The notes under the pieces: model-generated
Seen by the model: only the letters and a program-made list of their open reading frames with translations
Database searches by the model: none
Told to the model about the DNA's origin: nothing
Shown: positions 18,912 to 28,658 of the stretch, in pieces
Layout of the letters: each line of letters begins with the position of its first letter
Position numbering within the stretch: position 1 is the stretch's first letter
Source of the DNA: an uncultured Chitinophagaceae bacterium
GTDB lineage: Bacteria; Bacteroidota; Bacteroidia; Chitinophagales; Chitinophagaceae
Assembly: GCA_937858715.1 (NCBI GenBank)
Contig: CALLZY010000112.1
Span: 36,474-100,473, forward strand
Direction: 5' to 3'
DNA: 64,000 nucleotides
Translations under genes and position numbers: made by a program

Positions 18912-20756
18912 TCACTTCAAATCCAGCTTAATCTGCAGCTCGTCAAACTGCTTCGCAGCAATTGCAGCCGGTGCATCCAGCATTACATCACGGCCACTGT
19001 TGTTTTTCGGGAAAGCAATAAAATCACGGATGCTTTCGCTGCCGCCCAGGATGGCACAAAGCCTGTCGAAGCCAAAAGCAATACCACCATGTGGCGGAGC
19101 ACCATACTCAAATGCTCCTAATAAGAAGCCAAACTTATGCTGCTGTTCTTCGGCATCCATTCCAAGGGCTGCAAACATTTTTTCCTGCAATTCTCTCTGG
19201 AATATACGAATAGAGCCACCGCCAATTTCATTTCCGTTCAATACCATATCATAAGCATTGGCTTTGATGTTGGCATATGGATGTTCCAGGTATTTATCAG
19301 GATTATCAACTTTAGGATTGTTGCTGATCATTGTTTCAATATGATCGGGTTTCGGACTGGTAAACGGATGATGTCTTGCCACCCAACGACCGGCACCGCC
19401 ACCATCCTGGTCCTCCAGTGCAAACTCAAACAAAGGAAAATCAAGTACCCACAACAACTTAAACTCATCTTCTTTTCTCATGCCTAAGCGTTTTCCCATT
19501 TCCAGGCGCAGTTCGCTGATGGCTTTACGGGTTCTTTCTTCTGATCCTGCAAGTATCAGCACCAAATCACCAGCTTTGGCATTAGCCGCATCAGCGATAG
19601 CTTTCAGCCTTTCTTCACTGTAGAATTTATCAACACTGCTTTTATAGGTTCCGTCTGCATTTACCTTAATAAACACAAGGCCCTTCATGCCAATCTGCGG
19701 ACGTTTTACCCACTCTGTTATTTCGTCTGTTTGCTTACGGCTGTATTCGCTGCATCCCGGAACGGCAATAGCAACAACGGTTTCAGCTTCATCAAACACT
19801 TTAAAGTCTGCTCCGTTAATCAAACCGGCATTGTCTTGCTTGTTTACATAAACAGTAGAAGGCTTCTTGAGGTTCAGCACCTTCATGTCGAAACGGATAT
19901 CGGGTTTATCGTTGCCGTAATTCCACATTGCATCTTCCCAACTCATCCGTTGTACGGCTTCCCTGTAATCAATCCCCTTTACGTCTTTAAAGATGGATTT
20001 AATAAGCCCCTCAAACATATTGAGAATGTCTTCCTGCTCTACAAAAGCCATCTCGCAATCTATCTGTGTAAACTCAGGCTGACGATCGGCTCTCAGGTCT
20101 TCATCCCGGAAGCATTTTACAATCTGGTAGTAACGGTCGTAGCCGCTTACCATCAGCAGTTGCTTAAAGGTTTGGGGCGATTGTGGCAGTGCATAAAACT
20201 GTCCCGGGTTCATCCGGCTGGGCACCACAAAATCTCTTGCTCCTTCAGGAGTGGATTTAATCAGAAAAGGAGTTTCAATATCTAAGAAACCCTGGTTGTG
20301 TAAATAGTTTCGGGCAGCACGGCCAACAGCATACCGCAGCTCAAGGTTTTTCTTAACAGCATTACGGCGCAGGTCGAGATAGCGGTATTTCATCCGCAGA
20401 TCGTCGCCACCATCAGTATCGTCCTGTATGGTAAATGGCGGCACGGCTGATTTATTGAGAATAGAGAATGACGACACAATTATTTCAATCTCTCCGGTTG
20501 GGATATTCGGGTTCTTATTACTTCTTTCATTTACTGCTCCTGTTGCCTGCAGCACAAACTCACGGCCCAGCGGATTTTCTTCTAGTTGCTTGTTCAATTC
20601 TTCGCCAAAAAGCAATTGGGTAATGCCGTAGCGGTCACGGATGTCAACAAAAGTGATGGCCCCGAATTTTCTTACGGTTTGCACCCAGCCCGACAATATA
20701 ACGGTGGTGCCTTTATTCACTAACCTTAATTCGCCACAAGTATGAGTTCTGTACAT
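18912..20756 (-). CDS. aspS: Aspartyl-tRNA synthetase
   Basis: 614 residues from the ATG at 20754-20756 ([12 protein letters not shown]), the normal bacterial start; a longer in-frame start at 20822 adds a non-conserved 22-residue tail. An N-terminal OB anticodon-binding domain ([14 protein letters not shown]) is followed by the class II catalytic core with motif 2 [20 protein letters not shown] and motif 3 [15 protein letters not shown]. The GAD domain inserted between them is typical of the long bacterial form. It charges tRNA-Asp; the bacterial type can be discriminating or non-discriminating, and this cannot be told by eye. A TATCTTTG promoter box lies upstream. Confidence 0.97.
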   Translation of the reverse strand: MYRTHTCGELRLVNKGTTVILSGWVQTVRKFGAITFVDIRDRYGITQLLFGEELNKQLEENPLGREFVLQATGAVNERSNKNPNIPTGEIEIIVSSFSILNKSAVPPFTIQDDTDGGDDLRMKYRYLDLRRNAVKKNLELRYAVGRAARNYLHNQGFLDIETPFLIKSTPEGARDFVVPSRMNPGQFYALPQSPQTFKQLLMVSGYDRYYQIVKCFRDEDLRADRQPEFTQIDCEMAFVEQEDILNMFEGLIKSIFKDVKGIDYREAVQRMSWEDAMWNYGNDKPDIRFDMKVLNLKKPSTVYVNKQDNAGLINGADFKVFDEAETVVAIAVPGCSEYSRKQTDEITEWVKRPQIGMKGLVFIKVNADGTYKSSVDKFYSEERLKAIADAANAKAGDLVLILAGSEERTRKAISELRLEMGKRLGMRKEDEFKLLWVLDFPLFEFALEDQDGGGAGRWVARHHPFTSPKPDHIETMISNNPKVDNPDKYLEHPYANIKANAYDMVLNGNEIGGGSIRIFQRELQEKMFAALGMDAEEQQHKFGFLLGAFEYGAPPHGGIAFGFDRLCAILGGSESIRDFIAFPKNNSGRDVMLDAPAAIAAKQFDELQIKLDLK

Positions 20757-20864
20757 ATCAGTTGAAAAATTGAAATGGTGAAAAGTTGAAATGGGATAAC
20801 GGCCGGGTTTTCTTGTTAACAAATTAACTGGTTAACCAGTGAACCCGTATTTCCCAACAGGCCG

Positions 20865-20872
20865 CAAAGATA
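20865..20872 (-). promoter_or_regulatory. Likely -7 promoter box of aspS
   Basis: TATCTTTG on the minus strand fits TAnnTTTG and leaves a leader of about 100 bases before the chosen aspS start. No clear TTTG is seen 20 bases further up. Confidence 0.45.
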
Positions 20873-20960
20873 AGTTAGCAGCACCTTTTTTCGGCCCCCT
20901 CTGCCGGGGATATGTAATTTTACAGTTTGAGGCATCTCACAGGTACAAATTCAACTGTTT

Positions 20961-23900
20961 ATGAAGAAGGCACTGATTTTTTTGCTCGTCCTGACCGGTC
21001 TTGGCTTTTCTGCATTTTCTCAGCAACCGCTGCAACAAATAAGAAAAAAAAGTTACCAGGCTTTTCTTTACAGAATCCCGGCTGATACGGCGGAGAAATA
21101 CCTGCAGAAAGGAATTAAAGAAATCGACTATTACCTGTTACAAACCCCGGCAATGATTTTTCATGCCGATTCGGTTCAATATGATGATATACCTGTTGGA
21201 AACTACCTGCTGATTTCAGTGCTGGACTCGATGATTGAAGTAAAATATTATTGCAGCACTGCCGTAACACCTTTTATAATCAATAACCAGGTAAAACCAC
21301 AACTGCTGCTGAGGAATGAACTGGGAGATATACAGAATAATGCTGTGGTGCACATTAACGGCAAAGCGGCAAAATATAATGCGGGTACTTCAACTCATCT
21401 TATCAACAATAAAAAACCGGATGAGGCTTTTGTGCGGATTGAACTGCCAGGTGATACTTCGTTTACGGAACTGGCCATTGAACGGGAAAACTACCGCACT
21501 GCCCGGCAGCAACGCTGGATGCGGCTGAAATCAACAAAGGCCGGCCGGATTATTGCCTGGGCACCTGATAAGATAAAATACTTCGTAAAAAACAAACCTA
21601 AGTACTGGTTCAGGAAAAAGTATAAAAACAAATACCGGGCAGAGGGAAAAGGCTATGTGATTTTCAGTAAGCCCAAATATTTCCCGTCTGATACAGTCAG
21701 GTTCAAAGCATACCTGCTCGACAAAAAGGGAAGACAGTATAAACAAGAAGTCGAAGCCTGGCTTAGTTACTATAGCAAAGGAGTTTCGACCAACCGTAAA
21801 CTGGTCAACCTGAAACCCATTTCCCCGGGAGCATTTGTGTATGAGTTTGCCACCGGCGATACATTACCAAACGACACCAGGTTTACACTGCAGTTTAAAA
21901 ACAAAAAAGAAAAAGTATTACTGAACGGAGATTTTGAGATTGAAGACTACCTGCTTGATGAAGTGGCAAGCTATAATGTCAGCAGCCCCGCCGATAAGTA
22001 TTATCCGGGTGACACTTTGCAGTTTTCTGCTTCGGCAAAAGATGCCAACGGGCTTGCCCTGATGGACGGCAGGGTGAAATTAGTTTTGCTGGCGCAGAAG
22101 ATTGATGACTTTTATAAGGAACGGGTTTTTGTGGCCGACACATTGTGGCAACAGGAAAAACCGCTGGCTGTTGAAGGCGATACAAAATTTTTGATTCCAA
22201 CAAACAATTTCCCCGTGGCGGATGTGGCGTTGAAGGCAGTTGCCATCTTCCGTAACAGCAATAACGAAGTGCAGGAGAAAAGCACTGATGTAAATTACTA
22301 TAACAGCAAAACAAAAATTGATATCAGCATTGAAAAAGGGCTGGTAAAAGCGGTGCTGTACAAAAACGGTGTGTCAGTTTCAGCCAAAGGGTTTATGGAA
22401 ACAGACTTCACCACTAACCCGGTGCCGGTTAGGTTTCCTTACAGCGGAAAGATTGACCCGCAAACAGAAGAGTATGAGTTTTATACTGATGATAATGAAG
22501 AAATACAAGAGTGGGAAAGTTTTGATGTGCCCCGCAACTATAGTGTTCCCTTTAGCCGTGTGCAGCACCTCGATACGGTCGCATTTGTGCTGAACAACCC
22601 AAACAGGATTCCGGTTTATTACAGTTTCTTCGACAAAGACAGGGAAATTATCTCAGCCAGTTCGACTGAAGAGAATATAATCTGGAAAGGCAAAATGCCA
22701 AAGAATAAAGTGTATTACCTGCGCTGGCAGTATTACTGGGCGGGAGAGCAGAAGTATCATAATGAAAACATTGCCCTGCTGTCTAAACTTGCTTCAGCAG
22801 AAATTGGCGGAGCCGGCACTGTCTATCCCGGGCAGACAGATACCATCACTGTAAAAGTGAAAGATTACAAGCAGCGGGAACTGAAAAACGTAAACCTTAC
22901 GGCAGTGAGTTATAATTCGCAGTTTGCTGCGGACATCCGGGTGCCCGAGCCTCCTTATATCCAGAAGTTCAGGGGCAAGCAGCCCATACTGCATGACTTG
23001 TACGAAACCGATGATGTATCAGCGAGCCGGAAATTTGCTTTGGGTATGCACCAGGGCTGGCGCAAACCGTTTAACCTGGATACGATGCCTTATTACCAGT
23101 TCCTGTTTCCAAAGGAGCATTACCACATGGTGAAGACGAGAATACAAAACCTGCTGCCGCAGGTATCTGTTTATGCTGTACAAAAGGGAGTGCCGCAGGA
23201 AGTGTACTTGTTGTACATCAACAGGCAGTTGGTTTATTATAATGGTGTAACTGATAAGTCGGTGTACGCAGTTACCCGGTTCCCGGGATACACACATATC
23301 ATCATCCGGCTGAAAGACAGGATGATTGTGGCCGACAGTATCTACCTGCAGCCATATTATAAGCATGATATTGTATTTGATATTGATAAGCTGGCGAATA
23401 ACTATTGGGTTACCGATACTGCACAATACTGGACATGGCAGGAAAAAGACATTCTTAACAAACAAATACTCCGGGTTGAAAACAACTACCGCAACAATAA
23501 CGGTTATGTATGGCAGGATGATAAGGCATATTATCTTGGCAATGCCGGAGAGCATGTTGCTGGTCCGTTTATTAATAACGACAGCATACAGTTTTATAAG
23601 CCGGGTGATTTTGATTTTAAGTTCAGTTTTGAGCCCGGCTACCGCTACAGGGTTTCACCCAAAGTGGTAAGGCTGGAGAAGATTCCGCTTATTTCATTCG
23701 ACAGTAAAGTACCGCTTTCCCCGAAAGGCGGGGCATGGTGGCCCCTGGGCGATACCATCAAAGACTTACCGGTTATCAGTTATGAAAAAAAGAAGGCTGC
23801 ATTGCCGTTCTTAGAGCAGTACGGCAATAATTATGGAGGCAATGCCTTTACCAGCCGGATAAAACTGCAGGTACCTTATGACAGTACGTTTGTATTTACG

Positions 23901-26801
23901 GTGTTGCAGAATAACGAAAAAGAAAGCGATTACCGGGTGATTTGGGGAAGGACAGATATGCTGTATTACATCAGAAAGGGAAATTACACAGTGGTGATGG
24001 TAACCAATAATTTCCATTATGTGGAAGCGGCTGATATACGGGTTGACAGCATTGGAACCTACTGTGTGAAGTTTGTGCAGAAAGATACAGACGGAGCAAG
24101 GCCGGTGTACACAAATACAAATTCAGTTGTTGCACAGATAATACAATTACAGGCAGAAATAAGAAAGTATAATGAGGAGATTGCTTTGGAAAGGAAGAAA
24201 GAACAGGAAATAAAAAATGAAATGTATAAAAACCCATTGGCGAACCTGCCTTCGGGTACGGGAGTGGTTACTGGCATTATTAAAGATAAAAGTGGCCAGT
24301 CGCCGATACCTGGAGTGAGTATATCGTTGAAAGGGTATAAGTCTGGAACAACTGCACTGAGTGATGGAACTTATATGTTGCGTGGAATACCTGCCGGACA
24401 GTATGTACTGGTATTCGCTTCTGTTGGCTACAATACAACGGAAACTAAATGTAGCATTTATGAAGGCCAACAGACAGTTGTGAATGCAGAATTAGTAGCC
24501 AGCAGTTCTGCTATGCAGGAAGTGGTGGTGATAGGTTATGGAACGGCTAAGAAATCGAGTTTTACCGGAGCAGCTACGATGATAAGGTCTGAGGAACTTA
24601 CTCAGGCTTTTATGGGAATAGTTGCAGGAGTAACTATTGATGGAAATGGGAATATGGGTGCTGCGACTGATATCCGCATACGGGGAGCCAACTCTGTTTC
24701 AGCAAGCGCATCACCTTTAATTATTGTTGATGGTGTGCCGGTAGATAAAATGCCCGATGATTTGAAGCCGGAAGATATAGCCAATATGTCTGTCTTAAAA
24801 GATGCCGCCGCAACAGCCATCTATGGTGCAAGGGCTGCCAATGGTGCCATCATTATCTCCACTAAAGGCTTTAGCCCGAAAATGATGCGGGAAGAATTCA
24901 GGGATTATGCTTTCTGGAAACCCAATCTGATAACTGATGAAAATGGCGAAGCAAAATTCACCGTTACGTATCCTGATAATATTACAAGCTGGCAGACCTG
25001 GGTGGTGGGCATGGATAAGCAGCACCGCATTACCAAGGCATCCAAATTAGTGAAATCATTCAAGCCCATGCTGGCGCAATTGGCCGCTCCGCAGTTTTTA
25101 ATAGAAGGAGATATAGCCAAAGCCGTGGGTAAGAAAATAAATTATACAAGTGCTCCCATCAATGTAAAGGCCGATTTTTCAGTTAACGGTAAAGAGATAG
25201 CCACTGTTTCAGAAACAATAAAAGCAAACGATGCCGCCACCGGCGAACTGGAAATAACAGCCACTCCGGGAGCAGATACATTGACTGCCCGTTTCACTAT
25301 GAAAGCCGATAATGGCTTTGCTGATGGAGAACAAAGAAAAATACCGGTACTCAGAAAAGGAACTATGGAAACTATTGGCCAGTTTAATATACTGGAAGGT
25401 GATACAACAGTTACAGTTACTGTTCATGAGAATGCCGGTGCTGTGAAGTTGTTTGCACAGAACAACACTTTTGATGTGCTGCTGGATGAAATTGACCACC
25501 TGAAAAAATATCCTTATTACTGCATGGAGCAAACCGCTTCCAAGCTCACCGGTCTGCTGATGGAGAAAAAAATCAGGCTGGCGCTGAAACAGGAATTTAA
25601 GGAAGAAAAAGAAATCAGTAAACTGCTTGCCAAAATACAGAAGGGGCAACTCTTCGATGGCGGTTGGGGCTGGTGGGAAGGTAGTCGCTTCAATATCAAT
25701 ATCACCAATTACATTACAAGGGCATTGCTGCAACTGCGGGGCGATGCTTTGCTGGAAACCAACATCCGCAATGCACTGCTGTTCCTCAACAACCAGTTGC
25801 CAAAGATGAACAAGTATGAGTTGCTCGAAACGCTATATACATTGAATGAAGCAGGACATGATATGGATTACAATTCGTTCCTGAAGCGTTTAACCTTCGA
25901 TTCATTATCACAACATCAGCAATGGCAGATGCTTTCCATACTTCACAAACAAAAACTGGGTTATGAAAATGAGCTGCAGAAACTGATGAAACAAAAAACT
26001 TCTACCATGTTCGGCGGCCTGCATTGGGGAGAAAGATGTTACTGGTGGGACAGGAATGAAATGGCCACTACAGTACTTGCTTATAAGACGCTGGGCAAAA
26101 TAGACGGCCACGAGAATGAACAAAGGCAGATTACACAGTATTTCTTAGAGCAACGCAAAGAAGGGCATTGGCGCAACACGGTGGAGTCGGCCACCATTCT
26201 GTCAGCCATGCTGCCGGATATTATGAAGCGGAATCAAAACTTTACAGAGCAAGCACAACTTACGATTAGCGGCGACACCAGTATTGTGGTGAATAAATTT
26301 CCCTTTGCAGCCAAACTGAAATCAGGTGCAACAAATATCACAGCCAGCAAACAAGGCGGAGGCCTGGTTTATTTCACAGCATCGCAGCAGGTGTTTAATC
26401 CGGCACCACTGGCGGTTGATTCTAACTTCAGGATCAGGACTTCTTTTGAAGATAAAAACGGAACAACCATTTCAAAACTGAAAGCCGGAGAAAAAGCAAA
26501 ACTGCAGGTGGTGGTGGAAGTATTGAAAGATGCGGATTATGTGCAGATTGAAGTGCCCATCCCGGCGGGTTGTACTTATGGCAATAAGCACAGCGGTTCC
26601 TGGTATGAGCACAGGGAATACTTCCGGGACAAGGTGCTGATTTTTGTTGAACATCTGAGAAAAGGAAAATACACTTACAGCATTGAACTGGAGCCGAGGT
26701 ATTCAGGAAGCTATACCATCAATCCTGCAAAGGCAGAACTGATGTACTTTCCGGTGTTCTATGGAAGAAATGAGTGTGAGAAAGTAGTGATTGAGAAATA
26801 A
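20961..26801 (+). CDS. Alpha-2-macroglobulin-like protein with embedded CarboxypepD_reg and TonB-plug module
   Basis: 1946 residues with a signal peptide (MKKALIFLLVLTGLGFSAFSQ). An MG2-like segment lies near 220-330 (GYVIFSKPKYFPSDTVRFKA). A coiled stretch at about 1065-1095 (QLQAEIRKYNEEIALERKKE) leads into a carboxypeptidase-regulatory-like domain (about 1100-1190; GIIKDKSGQSPIPGVSISLK). A SusC/RagA-type plug follows (about 1190-1305; EVVVIGYGTAKKSSFTGAAT, IRGANSVSASASPLIIVDG, ATAIYGARAANGAIIISTKG). The A2M domain then resumes (WKPNLITDENGEAKFTVTYP) with a thioester motif CMEQ at Cys1521-Gln1524, and an alpha-alpha barrel region. There is no TonB beta-barrel. A2M proteins trap proteases covalently; the role of the plug module is unknown. 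A paralogue lies at 30729-36890. Confidence 0.88.
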   Translation: MKKALIFLLVLTGLGFSAFSQQPLQQIRKKSYQAFLYRIPADTAEKYLQKGIKEIDYYLLQTPAMIFHADSVQYDDIPVGNYLLISVLDSMIEVKYYCSTAVTPFIINNQVKPQLLLRNELGDIQNNAVVHINGKAAKYNAGTSTHLINNKKPDEAFVRIELPGDTSFTELAIERENYRTARQQRWMRLKSTKAGRIIAWAPDKIKYFVKNKPKYWFRKKYKNKYRAEGKGYVIFSKPKYFPSDTVRFKAYLLDKKGRQYKQEVEAWLSYYSKGVSTNRKLVNLKPISPGAFVYEFATGDTLPNDTRFTLQFKNKKEKVLLNGDFEIEDYLLDEVASYNVSSPADKYYPGDTLQFSASAKDANGLALMDGRVKLVLLAQKIDDFYKERVFVADTLWQQEKPLAVEGDTKFLIPTNNFPVADVALKAVAIFRNSNNEVQEKSTDVNYYNSKTKIDISIEKGLVKAVLYKNGVSVSAKGFMETDFTTNPVPVRFPYSGKIDPQTEEYEFYTDDNEEIQEWESFDVPRNYSVPFSRVQHLDTVAFVLNNPNRIPVYYSFFDKDREIISASSTEENIIWKGKMPKNKVYYLRWQYYWAGEQKYHNENIALLSKLASAEIGGAGTVYPGQTDTITVKVKDYKQRELKNVNLTAVSYNSQFAADIRVPEPPYIQKFRGKQPILHDLYETDDVSASRKFALGMHQGWRKPFNLDTMPYYQFLFPKEHYHMVKTRIQNLLPQVSVYAVQKGVPQEVYLLYINRQLVYYNGVTDKSVYAVTRFPGYTHIIIRLKDRMIVADSIYLQPYYKHDIVFDIDKLANNYWVTDTAQYWTWQEKDILNKQILRVENNYRNNNGYVWQDDKAYYLGNAGEHVAGPFINNDSIQFYKPGDFDFKFSFEPGYRYRVSPKVVRLEKIPLISFDSKVPLSPKGGAWWPLGDTIKDLPVISYEKKKAALPFLEQYGNNYGGNAFTSRIKLQVPYDSTFVFTVLQNNEKESDYRVIWGRTDMLYYIRKGNYTVVMVTNNFHYVEAADIRVDSIGTYCVKFVQKDTDGARPVYTNTNSVVAQIIQLQAEIRKYNEEIALERKKEQEIKNEMYKNPLANLPSGTGVVTGIIKDKSGQSPIPGVSISLKGYKSGTTALSDGTYMLRGIPAGQYVLVFASVGYNTTETKCSIYEGQQTVVNAELVASSSAMQEVVVIGYGTAKKSSFTGAATMIRSEELTQAFMGIVAGVTIDGNGNMGAATDIRIRGANSVSASASPLIIVDGVPVDKMPDDLKPEDIANMSVLKDAAATAIYGARAANGAIIISTKGFSPKMMREEFRDYAFWKPNLITDENGEAKFTVTYPDNITSWQTWVVGMDKQHRITKASKLVKSFKPMLAQLAAPQFLIEGDIAKAVGKKINYTSAPINVKADFSVNGKEIATVSETIKANDAATGELEITATPGADTLTARFTMKADNGFADGEQRKIPVLRKGTMETIGQFNILEGDTTVTVTVHENAGAVKLFAQNNTFDVLLDEIDHLKKYPYYCMEQTASKLTGLLMEKKIRLALKQEFKEEKEISKLLAKIQKGQLFDGGWGWWEGSRFNINITNYITRALLQLRGDALLETNIRNALLFLNNQLPKMNKYELLETLYTLNEAGHDMDYNSFLKRLTFDSLSQHQQWQMLSILHKQKLGYENELQKLMKQKTSTMFGGLHWGERCYWWDRNEMATTVLAYKTLGKIDGHENEQRQITQYFLEQRKEGHWRNTVESATILSAMLPDIMKRNQNFTEQAQLTISGDTSIVVNKFPFAAKLKSGATNITASKQGGGLVYFTASQQVFNPAPLAVDSNFRIRTSFEDKNGTTISKLKAGEKAKLQVVVEVLKDADYVQIEVPIPAGCTYGNKHSGSWYEHREYFRDKVLIFVEHLRKGKYTYSIELEPRYSGSYTINPAKAELMYFPVFYGRNECEKVVIEK

Positions 26802-26820
26802 AGGAGAAGGAGTTTTTTTT

Positions 26821-26918
26821 GTTACACAGAGAATACAAGGAGAATCCACAGAGTTAGACAGAGAGTTTTGCTTTTCCTCAGTGGTTCTCCGTGTGTACTC
26901 AGATTAACTCTGTGTAAG
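26821..26918. repeat. Imperfect palindromic repeat downstream of the first A2M gene (family copy 1)
   Basis: The outer arms TTACACAGAG and CTCTGTGTAA, with inner GGAGAATCCACAGAG against CTCAGTGGTTCTCC, form a long imperfect hairpin. It starts 20 bases after the A2M stop codon. A related element lies at 30609-30704, after the second A2M gene. It may act as terminator or 3' mRNA stabiliser. Confidence 0.65.
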
Positions 26919-26969
26919 AATTTCTTAATACACTCTACAGAAGCCCTTTGGGCAGAGATTACACGGCAT

Positions 26970-27018
26970 TAAGGTTATACTTTGTGCTTCTTAGCCTCTT
27001 CGTGACTTTGTGGCAAAA
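26970..27018. repeat. Degenerate CAAAG-type intergenic repeat
   Basis: Read on the minus strand it is a run of TTGCCACAAAGTCACGAAGA, then GGCTAAGAAGCACAAAG: spaced CAAAG/CGAAG/CTAAG units. Similar phrases occur at 51040-51057 and 62093-62110. No gene is in it. Confidence 0.4.
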
Positions 27019-27098
27019 AAACAACCAGGGAAAAGTATGCATGGCATAAGCAGGAGATTATTTCTAATATATCCTTTATTTTGCATTGAAAGTTCACC

Positions 27099-28073
27099 AT
27101 GCCGCCACCAGATACAGTTTATGTTTTAGGAGCAGATTCACAACAGGAAGCAGGAAGCCGACTTTTCGATTCTGTTTACCGGGAATACAAGAGCTATTAT
27201 CATCCTGAAGATGAACAAAAGCAACAACCGGATTTATCCTGGCTGTTTGTTTTTGTAGTTGTTGTGGGTCTTTCTATTATTGCGGGACTGATAGGTTCAG
27301 TCATTAAAGACAAGCTGGGCCTGTTTCGCCGCAGCAATGTTCCTGTTGGCAATAAGGATTTGGTAAATATGGAAATGCACTATGACAAATGGCTTCAGGA
27401 TCACAATCCCTATTATGCCTCACTTTCGCATGACTTAAGAAAGCGTTTTCTGACAAGGGTGATTCAATTTATTCACTCTAAAGAATTCCATTTTCATTCT
27501 CTCGAACCCGATGAAAAAGTTACTGTCCTGATAAGTGGGGCTGCTGTACAACTCACCTTCGGGCTGAAGAATTTCCTTATGGACTATTATCCGGTTATCA
27601 ATGTGATTAAGAAGGAATATGTGCTGAAGATGGATAACGAAACCTATTACGGGCATGTAAGCCATAACGGAATATATATATCTTGGAAGCATTTCCAGGA
27701 AGGGTATGAGGATTATTCAGACTCTGTGAATGTGGGATTACATGAGATGGCACATGCCCTTTCATTTGATGCTTATCTTGGATACGAGGATATACATGAC
27801 CGGAATTTCAAAATTCGTTTGCAGGAGTTTACTGAGGATGGAGTGCCTGTATTCAGGGCATTGAAGAAGATAACCAGTCATGTGCTGGATGAATATGCTA
27901 CTACCAACTTTGATGAGTTCTGGGCAGTTTCAGTTGAGACATTTTTTGAAAACCCGGAATTATTCAAACACAACCTTCCCGATTTATACCAGGAGATATG
28001 TGATGCGCTGAACCAGGATCCTATGTTGCCGGGTAAAATTATTGACCCTGAAATAGCGGGTATCTGGGTATAA
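27099..28073 (+). CDS. Zinc metallopeptidase of the MtfA (M90) family
   Basis: 324 residues. One transmembrane helix at about 48-70 (WLFVFVVVVGLSIIAGLIG) is followed by a cytosolic or periplasmic M90 domain. The domain shows LMDYYPVINVIKKEYV, the zinc site HEMAH at His215-His219 (VGLHEMAHALSFDAY), and the downstream Glu-containing helix TNFDEFWAVSVETFFENPE expected to supply the third ligand. E. coli MtfA cleaves peptides and controls the Mlc repressor; the target here is unknown. The N-terminal membrane anchor is an addition to the E. coli layout. The ATG at 27099 is the first in the frame. No co-transcribed neighbour on this strand. Confidence 0.88.
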   Translation: MPPPDTVYVLGADSQQEAGSRLFDSVYREYKSYYHPEDEQKQQPDLSWLFVFVVVVGLSIIAGLIGSVIKDKLGLFRRSNVPVGNKDLVNMEMHYDKWLQDHNPYYASLSHDLRKRFLTRVIQFIHSKEFHFHSLEPDEKVTVLISGAAVQLTFGLKNFLMDYYPVINVIKKEYVLKMDNETYYGHVSHNGIYISWKHFQEGYEDYSDSVNVGLHEMAHALSFDAYLGYEDIHDRNFKIRLQEFTEDGVPVFRALKKITSHVLDEYATTNFDEFWAVSVETFFENPELFKHNLPDLYQEICDALNQDPMLPGKIIDPEIAGIWV

Positions 28074-28082
28074 CCAATGTCT

Positions 28083-28499
28083 TTACATCGTCGTTGTCTT
28101 ATGCTCTTTTATCTCTTTGGGTCTTTGAATAATGTAGTAATAAAGAAGAATGAGGGCTCCTGTTAAAAAGGGGATAAGTGCCAGGTGTTTGCCGGTAACT
28201 GTTCCTGTTATTATCTCTTCATCGAAATGGAAGAACTCGCTTATCATCCAGTAGCCGTTGGCGCAAATCCAGAAAGCAATGGCAAGGTTATGGGCCAGTT
28301 CTGATTTTATTTCCCGGGTACGCCAGGCAATAACGATGGCAATAGTTAAGGTGGGAATAAACATAGCCAGCCCCAGTTCTCTCCATATCATACACCAGCT
28401 GATGTCTTTCAGTAGCCAGAAAACTATATGCATATTTTCCATCCGGCGGTATTTGGCCGGTATGATATACTGGTTATCGGTTACAATAGTCGGCCCCAT
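28083..28499 (-). CDS. Small integral membrane protein of unknown function
   Basis: 138 residues with three hydrophobic helices (about 38-58 ELGLAMFIPTLTIAIVIAW; 68-88 HNLAIAFWICANGYWMISEF; 106-126 ALIPFLTGALILLYYYIIQ), and a basic/acidic tail PKEIKEHKTTT. Trp and His are frequent near helix 1 (FWLLKDISWCMIWREL). I recognise no family. The gene is convergent with mtfA (9 bases) and downstream, on the same strand, of the GIY-YIG/oxidoreductase fusion. A longer N-terminus with no helix (first about 20 residues) leaves the start uncertain; MENMHIVFW at residue 20 is an alternative. Confidence 0.6.
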   Translation of the reverse strand: MGPTIVTDNQYIIPAKYRRMENMHIVFWLLKDISWCMIWRELGLAMFIPTLTIAIVIAWRTREIKSELAHNLAIAFWICANGYWMISEFFHFDEEIITGTVTGKHLALIPFLTGALILLYYYIIQRPKEIKEHKTTTM

Positions 28500-28566
28500 C
28501 TTTTTTTCTGGAAAATAAGAAAAATATAAGAAAGCTAAACTTCATGAAGTCAAATTGATGCCCATT

Positions 28567-28611
28567 GTGCGGGACGATGAAAGAATTGCGACGCAAGGGA
28601 CGATGTCCCAC
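28567..28611. repeat. Short hairpin with internal direct repeat
   Basis: GGGACGATG occurs twice (28571-28579 and 28597-28605). GTGCGGGAC at the left end can pair with GTCCCAC at the right. It lies in the 159-base gap after the oxidoreductase fusion gene on the minus strand and could be its transcript end, although no T-run follows. Confidence 0.4.
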
Positions 28612-28658
28612 GACTTAGTCGGGGCAAGCATGAAAATCTGTTGCTGGTATCAAAATGA

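Noticed and set aside
19731-20285. A 184-codon open frame opposite aspS
   Set aside because: Lies fully inside the conserved catalytic domain of aspS on the other strand; composition reflects the complement of aspS codons.
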